DNA of 42,322 nucleotides from Deltaproteobacteria bacterium (lineage in GTDB: Bacteria; Desulfobacterota; Desulfobulbia; Desulfobulbales; Desulfurivibrionaceae): contig JAPLJG010000031.1 of assembly GCA_026388735.1 (NCBI GenBank), forward strand, positions 1 to 42,322. The letters run 5' to 3'. The notes below the pieces were generated by a model, which was not told where the DNA came from, did no database searches, and saw only the letters and a list, made by a program, of their open reading frames with translations. Below, piece by piece: positions 1 to 8,238 of the stretch; positions within the stretch are counted from its first letter, which is position 1; every line of letters begins with the position of its first letter. Both the position numbers and the translations under genes were made by a program.

Positions 1-184
1 AGCGATGGAGCCCTTCTATACCACCAAGGAAGTGGGCCAGGGCACGGGGCTGGGTCTTTCCCTGTGCTACAGCATCATGGAATCATTCCGGGGAAGAATC
101 GAATTGAACAGCATGGTCGGCGTCGGCACCACCGTACTGTTGGTCTTCCCCCATGCCTTGTCGAAAGGGAGCAAAAATGACTGA
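1..184 (+). CDS. Sensor histidine kinase, C-terminal end (partial)
   Basis: The window opens inside this gene; frame 2 is open from the first base to the TGA at 182-184. The visible 60 residues are the end of a HATPase_c domain: an F-box-like PFYTTK segment, the G2 box GQGTGLGLS, and a final strand ending in a hydrophobic TTVLLVFP run. This is the usual tail of NtrB/hybrid-type histidine kinases, which phosphorylate a partner response regulator. The stop codon overlaps the start of the next gene by 8 bases, so the two are probably translationally coupled and form one two-component pair. Sensor domains and the phospho-accepting histidine lie outside the window, so the stimulus cannot be inferred. 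Confidence 0.9.
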   Translation, partial: AMEPFYTTKEVGQGTGLGLSLCYSIMESFRGRIELNSMVGVGTTVLLVFPHALSKGSKND

Positions 185-827
185 AATCATGGTGGTGGAT
201 GATGATCAGGATCTGCGGGAAAGCGTGGCCGAGGTGCTGGGCGAGGCCGGATTTTCTGTCACCCAGGCCAGCCGGGGCGAAGAGGCGCTGGAGCATCTTG
301 CCCTTAAAAACTTTGACCTGATCCTGCTCGATCTGGTCATGCCCGGCCTGGGCGGGCTGGAGCTGCTTGGCCGTATCCGGGACAAAGCACCTCGGCTGCC
401 GGTTATCATGATCACCGCCTTTGCCAGCGTTGATAACGCAGTGGCGGCCATGCGCCAGGGAGCTTCGGATTATGTGACCAAGCCTTTCCGCATCGACGGC
501 CTGCTTGCCTCGGTGGGCCGCGTCCTGGAAGAGGCCCGCTTCGAATGCTGCCGGACTTCGCTGGATCTCGACACCGTCCTGAGCTGTCTGTCCAATCCCC
601 TCCGGCGGGAAATTCTTGCCCATGTCGAACAGGAAGGAACCCTGCGCTTCATGGACCTTTGCCGAAAGCTGGAGCTGGAAGACCACACCAAGATGAATTT
701 TCACCTGAAAATCCTCAAGGAAGCCGGTTTTTTGAGCCAGGACGAAAGCAAGCTGTATGGACTGACCTCCCTGGGAACCCAGGTTTTGGGCTGCGTCCGC
801 TTCCTGACGAAAAAACTGGCCAACTGA
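177..827 (+). CDS. Response regulator, receiver plus ArsR-like winged helix
   Basis: The protein has 216 residues. Residues 1-118 are a CheY-like receiver: acidic pocket DDD at 8-10, phospho-acceptor D52 in LLDLVMPG, T80 and K102 in TKPF. Residues 132-205 resemble an ArsR-type winged helix rather than the usual OmpR, NarL or Fis output: SNPLRREIL opens the domain, followed by a helix-turn-helix ending in [12 protein letters not shown]. The ATG at 177 is chosen over an upstream in-frame ATG at 153 because AAAGGGA lies just before it and the protein then begins directly with the receiver strand. It overlaps the kinase gene by 8 bases. It probably regulates transcription when phosphorylated by that kinase. 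The cytochrome operon 300 bases downstream is a possible target, but this is only inferred from position. Confidence 0.9.
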   Translation: MTEIMVVDDDQDLRESVAEVLGEAGFSVTQASRGEEALEHLALKNFDLILLDLVMPGLGGLELLGRIRDKAPRLPVIMITAFASVDNAVAAMRQGASDYVTKPFRIDGLLASVGRVLEEARFECCRTSLDLDTVLSCLSNPLRREILAHVEQEGTLRFMDLCRKLELEDHTKMNFHLKILKEAGFLSQDESKLYGLTSLGTQVLGCVRFLTKKLAN

Positions 828-932
828 ACAATCAGCCTTCAGCCCTCAACGCCGTCTTTCGCCTATCCTTCTCATCCTGTGAATAAAACTTCACAGAACC
901 CCTTGATCCGTAAAGCACATTTATCTGGATAG

Positions 933-940
933 CCCCCCCC
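933..940 (+). repeat. C8 homopolymer in cytochrome upstream region
   Basis: Eight consecutive C lie upstream of the decaheme cytochrome gene, directly followed by a pyrimidine tract (TTCTCCTCTACTC). The TCTCCTC at 942-948 is complementary to GAGGAGA at 1087-1093, part of the strong ribosome-binding stretch farther down. The tract may be simple sequence without function, or a slippage site affecting promoter spacing or leader folding. Confidence 0.6.
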
Positions 941-965
941 TTCTCCTCTACTCTTTTGGCAAGGA

Positions 966-1067
966 AGGCCTCGGTGCGGCCTGGCAGGGAAAATCCTGCC
1001 CGACAGCGGATTTGCCGCCAGAGGTTGCCTTGAACAAGCTGTTCACGGCAGCAGACGCGTTTTGCTG
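966..1067 (+). promoter_or_regulatory. Structured leader with consecutive hairpins
   Basis: Within about 100 bases upstream of the cytochrome gene are several short inverted repeats in series: AGGCC/GGCCT (966-970 with 978-982), GGCAGG/CCTGCC (983-988 with 995-1000), GCGG/CCGC (1006-1009 with 1015-1018), GAAC/GTTC (1032-1035 with 1041-1044) and CAGCA/TGCTG (1049-1053 with 1063-1067). The first two abut exactly. No U-run follows any of them, so they are not simple terminators. I checked by eye for c-di-GMP-I and cobalamin riboswitch consensus blocks and did not find a convincing match. The 828-1125 gap holds nothing else that I can identify apart from the C8 tract and the small ORF at 1098. 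Confidence 0.4.
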
Positions 1068-1097
1068 ACCATCAACAGAAAAAGAGGAGGAGAGGTC

Positions 1098-1142
1098 ATG
1101 AAACAACCGCTACGGGAGGAGAGTTATGAAAAGAACATTTAA
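1098..1142 (+). CDS. Possible 14-residue leader ORF overlapping the cytochrome start
   Basis: An ATG at 1098 follows a very strong purine-rich ribosome-binding stretch (GAGGAGGAGAGG, 1084-1095) with optimal spacing. It opens a 14-codon frame ending in TAA at 1140-1142, 17 bases inside the cytochrome gene and in a different frame. The cytochrome's own ribosome-binding site (GGGAGGAG, 1114-1121) lies inside this small ORF. That arrangement is typical of translational coupling, but the peptide has no recognisable features and may not be made. Confidence 0.35.
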   Translation: MKQPLREESYEKNI

Positions 1143-2028
1143 GGGGGCATGTCTCATGGGCATTGCCTGGGCAAGCATGTTTGCCACGGCCCAAGCAGGA
1201 GAAGTGGACTGGGCCGCGCTGAATCCGGCCTTTGCCAAGGCAGCCTATGTCAAGGACAAGGAGGTGTGCGTCGGTTGTCATGCGGATTCCATTGAGGCGT
1301 ACAAAAAGACCGTGCATGGCCGAACATTCCAGTACGGCCCCAAGGGAGTGATCCAGGCGCGCGACTGCGAGGCCTGCCACGGCCCGCGCAGTCAGCATGT
1401 GGCCGCGCCGGACGCCAGCCTTAAATTTACCACCGAACAGTACTCAACGGTCTGCCTGCAATGCCACCAGGACGGCGGCCGCATGTATTGGCAGACCAGC
1501 CAGCACAAAACAGGCGATGTGGGCTGTGTTTCCTGCCACAGCCTGATGAAAAAGAAGAGCGACAAAGCCCTGCTGGCCAAGGACAAGGAACCCGCAGTCT
1601 GCTATTCCTGCCACACCACGGTCAAAGGCCAGATGAACAAGCAGTCCCATCATCCGGTAAAAGAAGGCAAGATGCTCTGCTCCGACTGCCACAACGTTCA
1701 TGGCTCCGCCGGCAAGAGCCTGCTGAAGGGGGCAACGATCAACGAGACCTGCTTCAAGTGTCATCAGGAAAAACGCGGCCCCTTTATCTGGGAGCATGCG
1801 GTGGTGCGGGAGAATTGCGCCAACTGCCATGATGTGCACGGTTCCAACAACCCCGACCTGCTCAACGCCAAGGGCTCATTCCTCTGTCTACAGTGTCATG
1901 CCTACGGCGGCCACCCCAACCTGCCGCGCTACAACAGGGTCAGCAATCCCACTGCCCAGGGCTGCGTGAACTGCCACATCACCCAGCACGGCTCCAATCA
2001 CCCATCCGGCGCCAAATTCACCCGCTAA
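1126..2028 (+). CDS. DmsE/MtrA-family decaheme cytochrome c
   Basis: The 300-residue protein has a signal peptide ending near AQA at residue 24 and exactly ten CXXCH haem-binding motifs, starting at residues 48, 81, 110, 134, 159, 185, 209, 231, 254 and 280. Ten motifs, this length and a neighbouring porin match the periplasmic MtrA/DmsE/PioA family, which carries electrons through an outer-membrane porin to or from extracellular acceptors. Many extra histidines (for example SHHP and HGSNHP) supply candidate distal haem ligands. The ATG at 1126 follows GGGAGGAG. The porin gene starts 13 bases after its stop. No outer-surface MtrC/OmcA-like cytochrome is present in the window, so the external partner, if any, is encoded elsewhere. 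Confidence 0.95.
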   Translation: MKRTFKGACLMGIAWASMFATAQAGEVDWAALNPAFAKAAYVKDKEVCVGCHADSIEAYKKTVHGRTFQYGPKGVIQARDCEACHGPRSQHVAAPDASLKFTTEQYSTVCLQCHQDGGRMYWQTSQHKTGDVGCVSCHSLMKKKSDKALLAKDKEPAVCYSCHTTVKGQMNKQSHHPVKEGKMLCSDCHNVHGSAGKSLLKGATINETCFKCHQEKRGPFIWEHAVVRENCANCHDVHGSNNPDLLNAKGSFLCLQCHAYGGHPNLPRYNRVSNPTAQGCVNCHITQHGSNHPSGAKFTR

Positions 2029-2041
2029 AGGAGGCATGATC

Positions 2042-4504
2042 ATGAAGAAAACCTATGCATTAGCATCATTGCTCCTTCTGGCGCCCATGGTTGCTCAGGC
2101 CCAGGAGGAAGGAAAAATAGAAAGTTCCGGGGAAGTGACGGTCGGCGCCACGCAGGGCAAGGGCGACGATTCTTCCAAATTCAATAAAAACCGCGATATC
2201 CGAGATGGTTTCAATCTCTATGATCTCTGGTTCGGCGTGGTTGATCCCAACAGCGGCCGGTATCTTGATTTTCAGGGCGACAATCTTCTCAGGGACGATC
2301 AGTCCATCCGTTTCGGCTTTGGGAGCTACGGCGGCTGGGGTGTGGTCATCGACCGCAATGAGACCCCAAACACCCTGAGCAACAAGGCCAGAACACCCTA
2401 TATCGACCAGGGGAACGGACTCCTCACCCTGCCGAGCACGGCGGCCATTCCAAACACCATCCTGGTGCCAACTACAGCCCAGCTGACGGCAAACGACGCG
2501 GCCACCGCAACCTGGTTGGCCACCACCCTGCACGGGATCGATCTTGGCACCCAGAGGGACAAAACCGGGGCGACCGTTTCCCTCACCCCCAACCAGGAGT
2601 TTAAGTTCCGGCTCTCGCTGTCTGACGAGCGCAAGGATGGTTCCAATCTCACCTACGGCCCCATCGGGGACCGGCCTCCGCGCACGCTCAATGCCCAGTT
2701 GGCCGAACCCATCGACTACAAGACCCAGGAGCTGAAATTCGAGGTCGAGTACAACCGCCCCACCTACCAGGCCCTGTTCACCTACCTGCTCTCGGGGTTT
2801 GAAAACAATATCGACACCCTCCGCTGGCAAAACCCCTATGTGGCGGACGTCAATGGCAACGGCTTTGATCCCTGGAATGCCGCTTATAATGTCGCAAACT
2901 TTGGGCAACGGGCGCTGGCGCCGGACAACCGCTACCAGAACGCCTCGCTCTCCCTGGGTTTCGATCTGCCCATGGCCAGCCGCTTGGCCACCACCCTCTC
3001 CTATGGAAAAATGGAGCAGGATGAGACCCTGCTGCCTTATAGCACCAGCGATTTTGGCGCCACCTTCGCAGGACTGCCCCGGACCACCGCCGATGCCGAG
3101 ATCGATACCACCATGTTCAACGCCGATTACAGCATCAACCCAATCGACCGTCTGAACCTGCGGGCCTTTCTCCGCTACTACAAGCTGAACAATAAAACCG
3201 CCAGCAATAATTGGTGGTATGTAACCGACGACACGGTTACCGTCGCCAACGCGGCTGCCGGCACAACCACTGAACTCAACAAACGGGTCAACCTTGCTTA
3301 CTCCTATGACCAGACAAACTATGGCATGGAGACCTCTTACAATCTGCCCTTCTGGCGGACCACCTTCGGCCTTGGCTACGAGCGGGAAAATATCGACCGC
3401 GAATTCCGCGAGGCCAACACCGACGAAAATATCTTTAAGGGCTCGGTGAAAACCAGGCCGACCAACTGGCTCACCTTGCGGGGCAAGTATCTGTATGGCA
3501 ACCGTGATGGCAGCGATTACAACAACACGGTTACAGCCCAAAGCTACTGGGGCGCTAGCGCCGCCAGCGACAACCCCGTAAACTCCTTCAGCAACCACCC
3601 GGATTTGCGGAAGCTCGACGTGTCTGATCGGGTGCGTAATCAGTTCGATCTTGCCGCCACCGTCATGCCCACGGAGGGGTTGGACCTCACCGCTTCCTAC
3701 CGGTACCGGAATGATGACTATGATTCCGGCGTAAACCCAGTGCAACCCTTACTGGCCTCTGGAAACGGTGTTTCAGCGGCGGATGATGTTCTCGCAACCC
3801 CTGGCAACCAGCTTGGTCTGCTGAAGAGCAAAACCAACCGCTATGCCCTGGATGCCTCGTATGCTGCGACCGAACGGCTGAGCTTAAACGCCTTCGGCAG
3901 CAGGGAAACAATCAACTCCACCCAGCGGGGCCTGGAGTTCAACGATGCCAACAAGCTCAATCCAACTACGGGTGCCGCTGGTACCCCCTCGTCAACAGTG
4001 GTTGGCAACTGGGGCAACGCCCTCGGTCAATGGATGGCTGTAACCAAAGACAAAACCAATACCCTCGGTGTTGGAGGGGGCTACGAAATCATCCCCGGCA
4101 CCCTCCGCTTTTCCTCGGACTACACCTATTCCCAGGGTAAGGTCGATATCGAGTACAGCGGCGTTGGCAGCGCTTCTTCTGCAAACAACACAGATGCGTT
4201 CGCCTTCCGCAGCCCCGAGACGGTCACGCACAAGCAGTACAACCTCAATGCCACTATGGAATACAAGTTTGTCAAAAATCTTGTATGTGGCGTGCATTAC
4301 ATTTATGACCGTTACAAGATCAGCGACTGGATGCAGGAGGCCAATACCCCCTGGGCTGAGTCGGTGGGCAGCGAATATCTGCTGCGCGATACCTCCGACG
4401 CCACCTCCACCCAGTGGGGCAACCGGCTGATCAATCTGGGCAGCTATCTCGGCCCCAGCTACGAGGCCCATTTTGGTGCGGTTACCTTGACCTATCGTTT
4501 TTAA
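2042..4504 (+). CDS. MtrB/PioB-family outer-membrane porin for a decaheme cytochrome
   Basis: The 820-residue protein has a signal peptide (cleavage near AQA, residue 21) and long alternating amphipathic strands throughout. It ends in VTLTYRF, the terminal aromatic typical of outer-membrane barrels recognised by the BAM machinery. Size and the adjacent decaheme gene identify it as the MtrB/PioB-type sheath that holds the cytochrome across the outer membrane. The ATG at 2042 is preferred over the in-frame ATG at 2036 because AAAGGAGG (2027-2034) is 7 bases from the former and only 1 from the latter. The CXXC pair near the N-terminus of Shewanella MtrB is absent; the only cysteine I see is near the C-terminus (NLVCGVHY). 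A strong terminator follows. Confidence 0.9.
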   Translation: MKKTYALASLLLLAPMVAQAQEEGKIESSGEVTVGATQGKGDDSSKFNKNRDIRDGFNLYDLWFGVVDPNSGRYLDFQGDNLLRDDQSIRFGFGSYGGWGVVIDRNETPNTLSNKARTPYIDQGNGLLTLPSTAAIPNTILVPTTAQLTANDAATATWLATTLHGIDLGTQRDKTGATVSLTPNQEFKFRLSLSDERKDGSNLTYGPIGDRPPRTLNAQLAEPIDYKTQELKFEVEYNRPTYQALFTYLLSGFENNIDTLRWQNPYVADVNGNGFDPWNAAYNVANFGQRALAPDNRYQNASLSLGFDLPMASRLATTLSYGKMEQDETLLPYSTSDFGATFAGLPRTTADAEIDTTMFNADYSINPIDRLNLRAFLRYYKLNNKTASNNWWYVTDDTVTVANAAAGTTTELNKRVNLAYSYDQTNYGMETSYNLPFWRTTFGLGYERENIDREFREANTDENIFKGSVKTRPTNWLTLRGKYLYGNRDGSDYNNTVTAQSYWGASAASDNPVNSFSNHPDLRKLDVSDRVRNQFDLAATVMPTEGLDLTASYRYRNDDYDSGVNPVQPLLASGNGVSAADDVLATPGNQLGLLKSKTNRYALDASYAATERLSLNAFGSRETINSTQRGLEFNDANKLNPTTGAAGTPSSTVVGNWGNALGQWMAVTKDKTNTLGVGGGYEIIPGTLRFSSDYTYSQGKVDIEYSGVGSASSANNTDAFAFRSPETVTHKQYNLNATMEYKFVKNLVCGVHYIYDRYKISDWMQEANTPWAESVGSEYLLRDTSDATSTQWGNRLINLGSYLGPSYEAHFGAVTLTYRF

Positions 4505-4554
4505 AAAACCACTAAAAAGTGTCTAGGCCAACACCATCCTGGCCAAGCATGGGA

Positions 4555-4590
4555 CAAGGGGCGGAGAAATTCTCCGCCCCTTGTTTTTTT
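4555..4590 (+). terminator. Rho-independent terminator of the cytochrome-porin operon
   Basis: A perfect 12-bp stem, CAAGGGGCGGAG (4555-4566) with CTCCGCCCCTTG (4572-4583), and a 5-base loop are followed immediately by seven T (4584-4590). It lies 50 bases after the porin stop, so the operon ends here. Confidence 0.93.
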
Positions 4591-4751
4591 ATGCACCTGG
4601 CCCTCGCTGGTCACCGGCAGGCTTTGAACCCGCAAACACCCAACAGACCAGGACACTTCTGACTATAGGGGAAAATATCTTCACACCTTGCCGATCGACC
4701 ACAAAATGGGTATGGCAAGAGAATCACGCTCTCTAAAAAAAAGAAAAAACT

Positions 4752-5525
4752 ATGCGCTATCTGATTATCTGCACCGTGGCCTTGTTTGCCTCGGGATTGA
4801 CCCTCTTCTCGGGCTTCGGCCTGGGCACCTTGCTCATGCCGGTCTTTGCCATCTTTTTCCCGGTCGAGGTGGCCATTGCCCAGACCGCGCTGGTCCACTT
4901 CGCCAACAATTTGTTCAAGGTCTGGCTCTTCAGCAGACGGGCAGACTGGCAGACCGTACTGCTTTTCGGCCTGCCCGCTTTTCTGGCGAGCTTCGCAGGC
5001 GCCAGGGTGCTCCTCTGGCTGGCCGATCTGGCGCCGCTTTACACCTATCTGCTCAATGGCCGACAGTTCATGATCCACCCGGTCAAGCTCGTCATCGCCC
5101 TGCTCATGGCCGGGTTTTCCGCGCTTGAGTTGTTCCCTGCCACCAAACAGCTCGCCATAAACCGGAAGTACATGCCCGCCGGCGGCCTCCTGAGCGGATT
5201 TTTCGGGGGGCTCTCCGGCAATCAGGGCGCCTTTCGCAGCACTTTTCTCGTCAAGAGCGGCCTGAACAAGGAGGCCTTCATCGGCACGGGCGTGGTCATC
5301 GCCGCCTTGGTTGATTTTTCCCGCCTCACCGTATATGCTGGCCTCCTTAAATCGGAGGAGGTCATGGGAAACCTTGCCCTCATCGTGGTCGCCACCCTGG
5401 CCGCGTTCACCGGCGCTTTTTGGGGCAGCCGTCTGGTCAAAAAGATTACCATCCGCACCTTGCAGGTTCTGGTGGCGGTCATGCTTTTCCTGATTGCCAT
5501 CCTGCTCGGAAGCGGAATCATTTAA
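4752..5525 (+). CDS. TSUP (TauE/SafE) family membrane permease
   Basis: The 257-residue integral membrane protein has about seven or eight hydrophobic segments. The N-terminal segment with GFGLGTLLMPV and the central GGLLSGFFGGLSGNQGAFRS glycine-rich stretch are the two repeated signature regions of the TauE/SafE/UPF0721 family, which exports sulfite, organosulfonates or related anions. A sulfur substrate is plausible in a sulfur-cycling lineage but cannot be read from the sequence. The ATG at 4752 has only an A-rich upstream stretch and no clear ribosome-binding site. The PAP2 phosphatase gene begins 1 base after its stop, so they are co-transcribed. Confidence 0.88.
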   Translation: MRYLIICTVALFASGLTLFSGFGLGTLLMPVFAIFFPVEVAIAQTALVHFANNLFKVWLFSRRADWQTVLLFGLPAFLASFAGARVLLWLADLAPLYTYLLNGRQFMIHPVKLVIALLMAGFSALELFPATKQLAINRKYMPAGGLLSGFFGGLSGNQGAFRSTFLVKSGLNKEAFIGTGVVIAALVDFSRLTVYAGLLKSEEVMGNLALIVVATLAAFTGAFWGSRLVKKITIRTLQVLVAVMLFLIAILLGSGII

Positions 5526-5526
5526 A

Positions 5527-6144
5527 ATGCTGGTTACTACCTTCTACAACTGGTTTGGCTTGAATCAGGCACTCTTTTTGGCGATCAATGGTATCCGCAG
5601 TGTGTATCTCGATCAACTGATGTTGCTGGGGTCAAGACTTGGCAACTTTTGGAATTTGCCTTGGATTATCGGCGCGTTGCTTCTCATGTTTGCAGTCCGG
5701 ACAGTGGCCTCCGGCACCGATCACACCAGGTGGCTTCCCGAAAGAAAGACGATCATTCAGCTTTTGCTGACATTGCTGGCGGGGTACGTACTCGCGGCGA
5801 TCTTGGTGACGATTCTCAAGCTGTGGCTGCATATGCCCCGGCCGTCGGTGGCAATTACCTTTGCAACCGTTCAGGTCCTCGGCGAACCGGAATCAATCTA
5901 CAGTTTTCCTAGCGGGCACGCGGCGTTTGTCATGCTGCTTACCGTTGTCTTCTGGCCACACTGTCGGAATCTGCCGAGAGCCTTGCTCATCCTCTTTGCC
6001 GTATGGGTTGGTGTCTCTCGAATCAACATTGGCGCACACTTTCCCACGGATGTTATAGCGGGCTACTTGTGCGGGGCGCTCAGCGGATGGGCTGCAACTC
6101 GAGTCCTAAGGCCTCATGCCAGGAGACACCTTTGGCGTCACTGA
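5527..6144 (+). CDS. PAP2-family membrane phosphatase
   Basis: The 205-residue protein carries all three phosphatase motifs of the PAP2 superfamily: K98...R105-P106 (KLWLHMPRP), PSGH at 128-131, and SRINIGAHFPTD at 164-175 with the catalytic H171. Membrane segments flank the motifs. Members dephosphorylate lipid phosphates such as undecaprenyl pyrophosphate or phosphatidic acid on the outer face of the inner membrane. The ATG at 5527 follows the permease stop by 1 base, and translation is probably coupled. The exact lipid substrate is not predictable. Confidence 0.9.
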   Translation: MLVTTFYNWFGLNQALFLAINGIRSVYLDQLMLLGSRLGNFWNLPWIIGALLLMFAVRTVASGTDHTRWLPERKTIIQLLLTLLAGYVLAAILVTILKLWLHMPRPSVAITFATVQVLGEPESIYSFPSGHAAFVMLLTVVFWPHCRNLPRALLILFAVWVGVSRINIGAHFPTDVIAGYLCGALSGWAATRVLRPHARRHLWRH

Positions 6145-6231
6145 AGTCAAATATTCTTGAGGCCAATTTTTTCTATCTACTTCAATGGCGGCTGGGAATG
6201 GGATTACTCTAAACAAAAACCGGTGACAACC

Positions 6232-6591
6232 ATGATTGTGTTCCGACTCTTACCCGTGATCTTCAGCATACTGCTACTTGGCGCCCATTTCTACCGGGCA
6301 GGGCATCTCCTTCTTACCGGTGGCGCGATTCTGGCCCTTGGCCTGCTCTGTATCCGTAGGCCTTTGACGGTCAGACTTATGCAAGGGTTGCTCATGGCAG
6401 GGGCTGCGGAATGGCTTTTCACCACAATTCGACTTGTTATAATCCGGCAAGCCCAGGGGCTCCCCTGGCTGCGTCTTGCGGTAATTCTCGGGCTCGTCGC
6501 CCTCTGCACCCTGCTCTCCGCTCTGGTCTTCAGGACAAATGGGCTCAAGGCCCAATATAATCTTCCGCAAAAAGAGCAGGGAGAAAGTTGA
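6232..6591 (+). CDS. Small integral membrane protein, unknown function
   Basis: I do not recognise this 119-residue protein. It has about four hydrophobic helices (near residues 3-20, 25-45, 50-65 and 80-100) with basic loops, and a polar C-terminal tail rich in Q, K and E. The ATG at 6232 puts the first helix right at the N-terminus. A TTG at 6157 in the same frame would add a polar 25-residue leader and seems less likely. It follows the phosphatase gene by 87 bases on the same strand and is probably in the same transcript. Confidence 0.65.
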   Translation: MIVFRLLPVIFSILLLGAHFYRAGHLLLTGGAILALGLLCIRRPLTVRLMQGLLMAGAAEWLFTTIRLVIIRQAQGLPWLRLAVILGLVALCTLLSALVFRTNGLKAQYNLPQKEQGES

Positions 6592-6710
6592 CCCTCAGCT
6601 GTCCCATTCCGCACGACAACACATTTCCCTCTGGACAAAGATTAAGATAAGCCTTAAATTCCATTCATACATGGAAGCCAAACTGATCAGCAATTTCCTA
6701 GGAGAACGCC

Positions 6711-6926
6711 ATGCCCATCTATGAATACCGCTGCCAGGAGTGCAAGTCCCTGTTTGAGACCATTGTCACCTCCACAGAGGCCGCCGATGATACTGTCTGC
6801 CCGAAATGCGGCAGCAGCGTGGTGAAAAAAACCATCTCCGCCTCAAGCTTCCGGATATCCTCCGGCTCGAGCTCCATCCCCTCCGGGGCGCTCTCGGGCT
6901 GCTCGACAAAATCGGGTTTTTCCTGA
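6711..6926 (+). CDS. FmdB-family zinc-ribbon protein
   Basis: The 71-residue protein begins with MPIYEYRCQEC, the standard opening of the FmdB/CxxC_CXXC_SSSS family, and has two CXXC knuckles (CQEC and CPKC) that would bind one zinc. A Ser/Gly-rich low-complexity tail (ISSGSSSIPSG) follows, also typical of the family. Its role is uncertain; members were named from a formamidase gene cluster and proposed as regulators. The start at 6711 has a good ribosome-binding site (TAGGAGAACGCC). Confidence 0.92.
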   Translation: MPIYEYRCQECKSLFETIVTSTEAADDTVCPKCGSSVVKKTISASSFRISSGSSSIPSGALSGCSTKSGFS

Positions 6927-6938
6927 GCTTGAAAACGA

Positions 6939-6957
6939 TGCAGCCGGTCTGGCTGCA
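6939..6957 (-). terminator. Weak hairpin between convergent genes
   Basis: A 7-bp stem TGCAGCC/GGCTGCA with a 5-base loop lies between the FmdB stop and the stop of the minus-strand barrel gene. On the minus strand it is followed by a short, interrupted T stretch (CGTTTTC). It may terminate the minus-strand operon weakly. Confidence 0.3.
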
Positions 6958-6996
6958 CCAAAAAAGTGATTCTCAAAGGCCCGCCCAAATCCGGGT

Positions 6997-8238
6997 TCAA
7001 TAGTAGATGCGAAATACGCAGGCAAGGGTGGCAGGGGCACTGCCGAATTCCGAGCCAAGGGAGTCGTTCTCCGCATGAGCGCCCCTGGGGAGCGATAAGG
7101 TAACCGCCAGCTCCGCCTCATTGGAAAGCGAGTACACCCCGTTGAGACTGAGCAACTGGGAGTGATCGCTCCAGTTGGCAAGCAGCAGGGCCTGCCCGGT
7201 CAGAAGCGGGGAAAACTCATAGCTTGCGCCCAGGGCGGTGTAGCGCCGCCCGGTATATCCTTCCCGCAGGCTGCCTGCGGCAATAGCCTGGTTCAGACCC
7301 TCGCTGGTGCTGTATCCCTGACCATGGCGGAATTGTTCCAACCGCAACTCCAGGCTGTTGGCAAACCGATGCTCGATTCCCACGCTCACCTCGGCCCCGC
7401 CGGATAGCCCGTCCTGTTCCGGGGCCGCGTAATGCCCCTCCGCCCGAACGCCCAGCCAGTCGAAAAGCTCGCCCTGCACGGAACCGCCGGTTATCCGATG
7501 CTCACGCACCGTGCCGCCCAGCAGCCCCCATTCCCAATCGTTGCGGTTAATGGCAAGCCTGGCCAACAGAGAGTTCCGGCTCCAATCGGGCCGATTTCGC
7601 CAATCGGTATCCACTGTGCTCTCGGGCGAATACCCCAGCACCCCGACCAGACTTAGCTGGGCGAGATTTCCCAGACGCACCTCGGCCCGGCCGCTGTCCA
7701 CCCCCGGCTTGTAGACCCGATAAAAGGTTTGCGCTGCAAAGGGGGCAAAAAAATCATTGGGGCTGAAATACGTGGTGGTGGCCAGGTTCACCGGTTGCCG
7801 ACCAAGGCTCCACTCGGTATTCCCCTGCACATAATGGAAGGCGGCGGTGTCCACGCTCAGATTCGCCTCGGAGTTGCCGCTGGCATGCTCCTGCCAGGAA
7901 AGCAGCCCGCTCCGCTCTGCCCCGGCAGGCCTGACGCCAAGTACCGGACTCGGCGTGGCGCGGATATTTTGCAGAACATTCAAGTCAAACCTGGCATTTT
8001 CCCGATATTTTGCCGCAACCAGAAGCCGCTGATCCAGATCCCAGAACAAATCCTCCCGGCTGTCATACAACGCTGTTGCCTCGGGATTGCGGTTATAGCT
8101 GGCACCCAGGCCGGTAAATCCCCGCAGGCTCACAGAACCATCCTCGGACTGCCACTCGGTAAAGGCCTGCCCCGGGGCAGGAAGAAAAAACAGCACGCCC
8201 AGGAAAACCGCGGGCAGCGAGAGAGCGCCGCTTCTCAC
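6997..8238 (-). CDS. Outer-membrane beta-barrel protein of the Lol-like cluster
   Basis: The 413-residue protein has a signal peptide (cleavage near GQA, residue 25). Alternating amphipathic strands separated by short turns follow, and it ends in an aromatic CVFRIYY typical of barrels. It starts with GTG at 8238, overlapping the ATPase stop as GTGA, so it is translationally coupled and belongs to the ABC system. I do not recognise a named family. A porin-like barrel expressed with a LolA-like carrier and FtsX-type permeases suggests the outer-membrane end of an envelope trafficking route, but this is inferred from context. Confidence 0.78.
   Translation of the reverse strand: MRSGALSLPAVFLGVLFFLPAPGQAFTEWQSEDGSVSLRGFTGLGASYNRNPEATALYDSREDLFWDLDQRLLVAAKYRENARFDLNVLQNIRATPSPVLGVRPAGAERSGLLSWQEHASGNSEANLSVDTAAFHYVQGNTEWSLGRQPVNLATTTYFSPNDFFAPFAAQTFYRVYKPGVDSGRAEVRLGNLAQLSLVGVLGYSPESTVDTDWRNRPDWSRNSLLARLAINRNDWEWGLLGGTVREHRITGGSVQGELFDWLGVRAEGHYAAPEQDGLSGGAEVSVGIEHRFANSLELRLEQFRHGQGYSTSEGLNQAIAAGSLREGYTGRRYTALGASYEFSPLLTGQALLLANWSDHSQLLSLNGVYSLSNEAELAVTLSLPRGAHAENDSLGSEFGSAPATLACVFRIYY

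Noticed and set aside
966..1067. Leader as a c-di-GMP-I (GEMM) or cobalamin riboswitch
   Set aside because: The conserved sequence blocks of these classes were not found by eye; only a covariance-model scan could settle it.
2066..3745. 559-codon open frame opposite the porin gene
   Set aside because: It mirrors the codon bias of the porin on the other strand and has no recognisable domain or ribosome-binding site.
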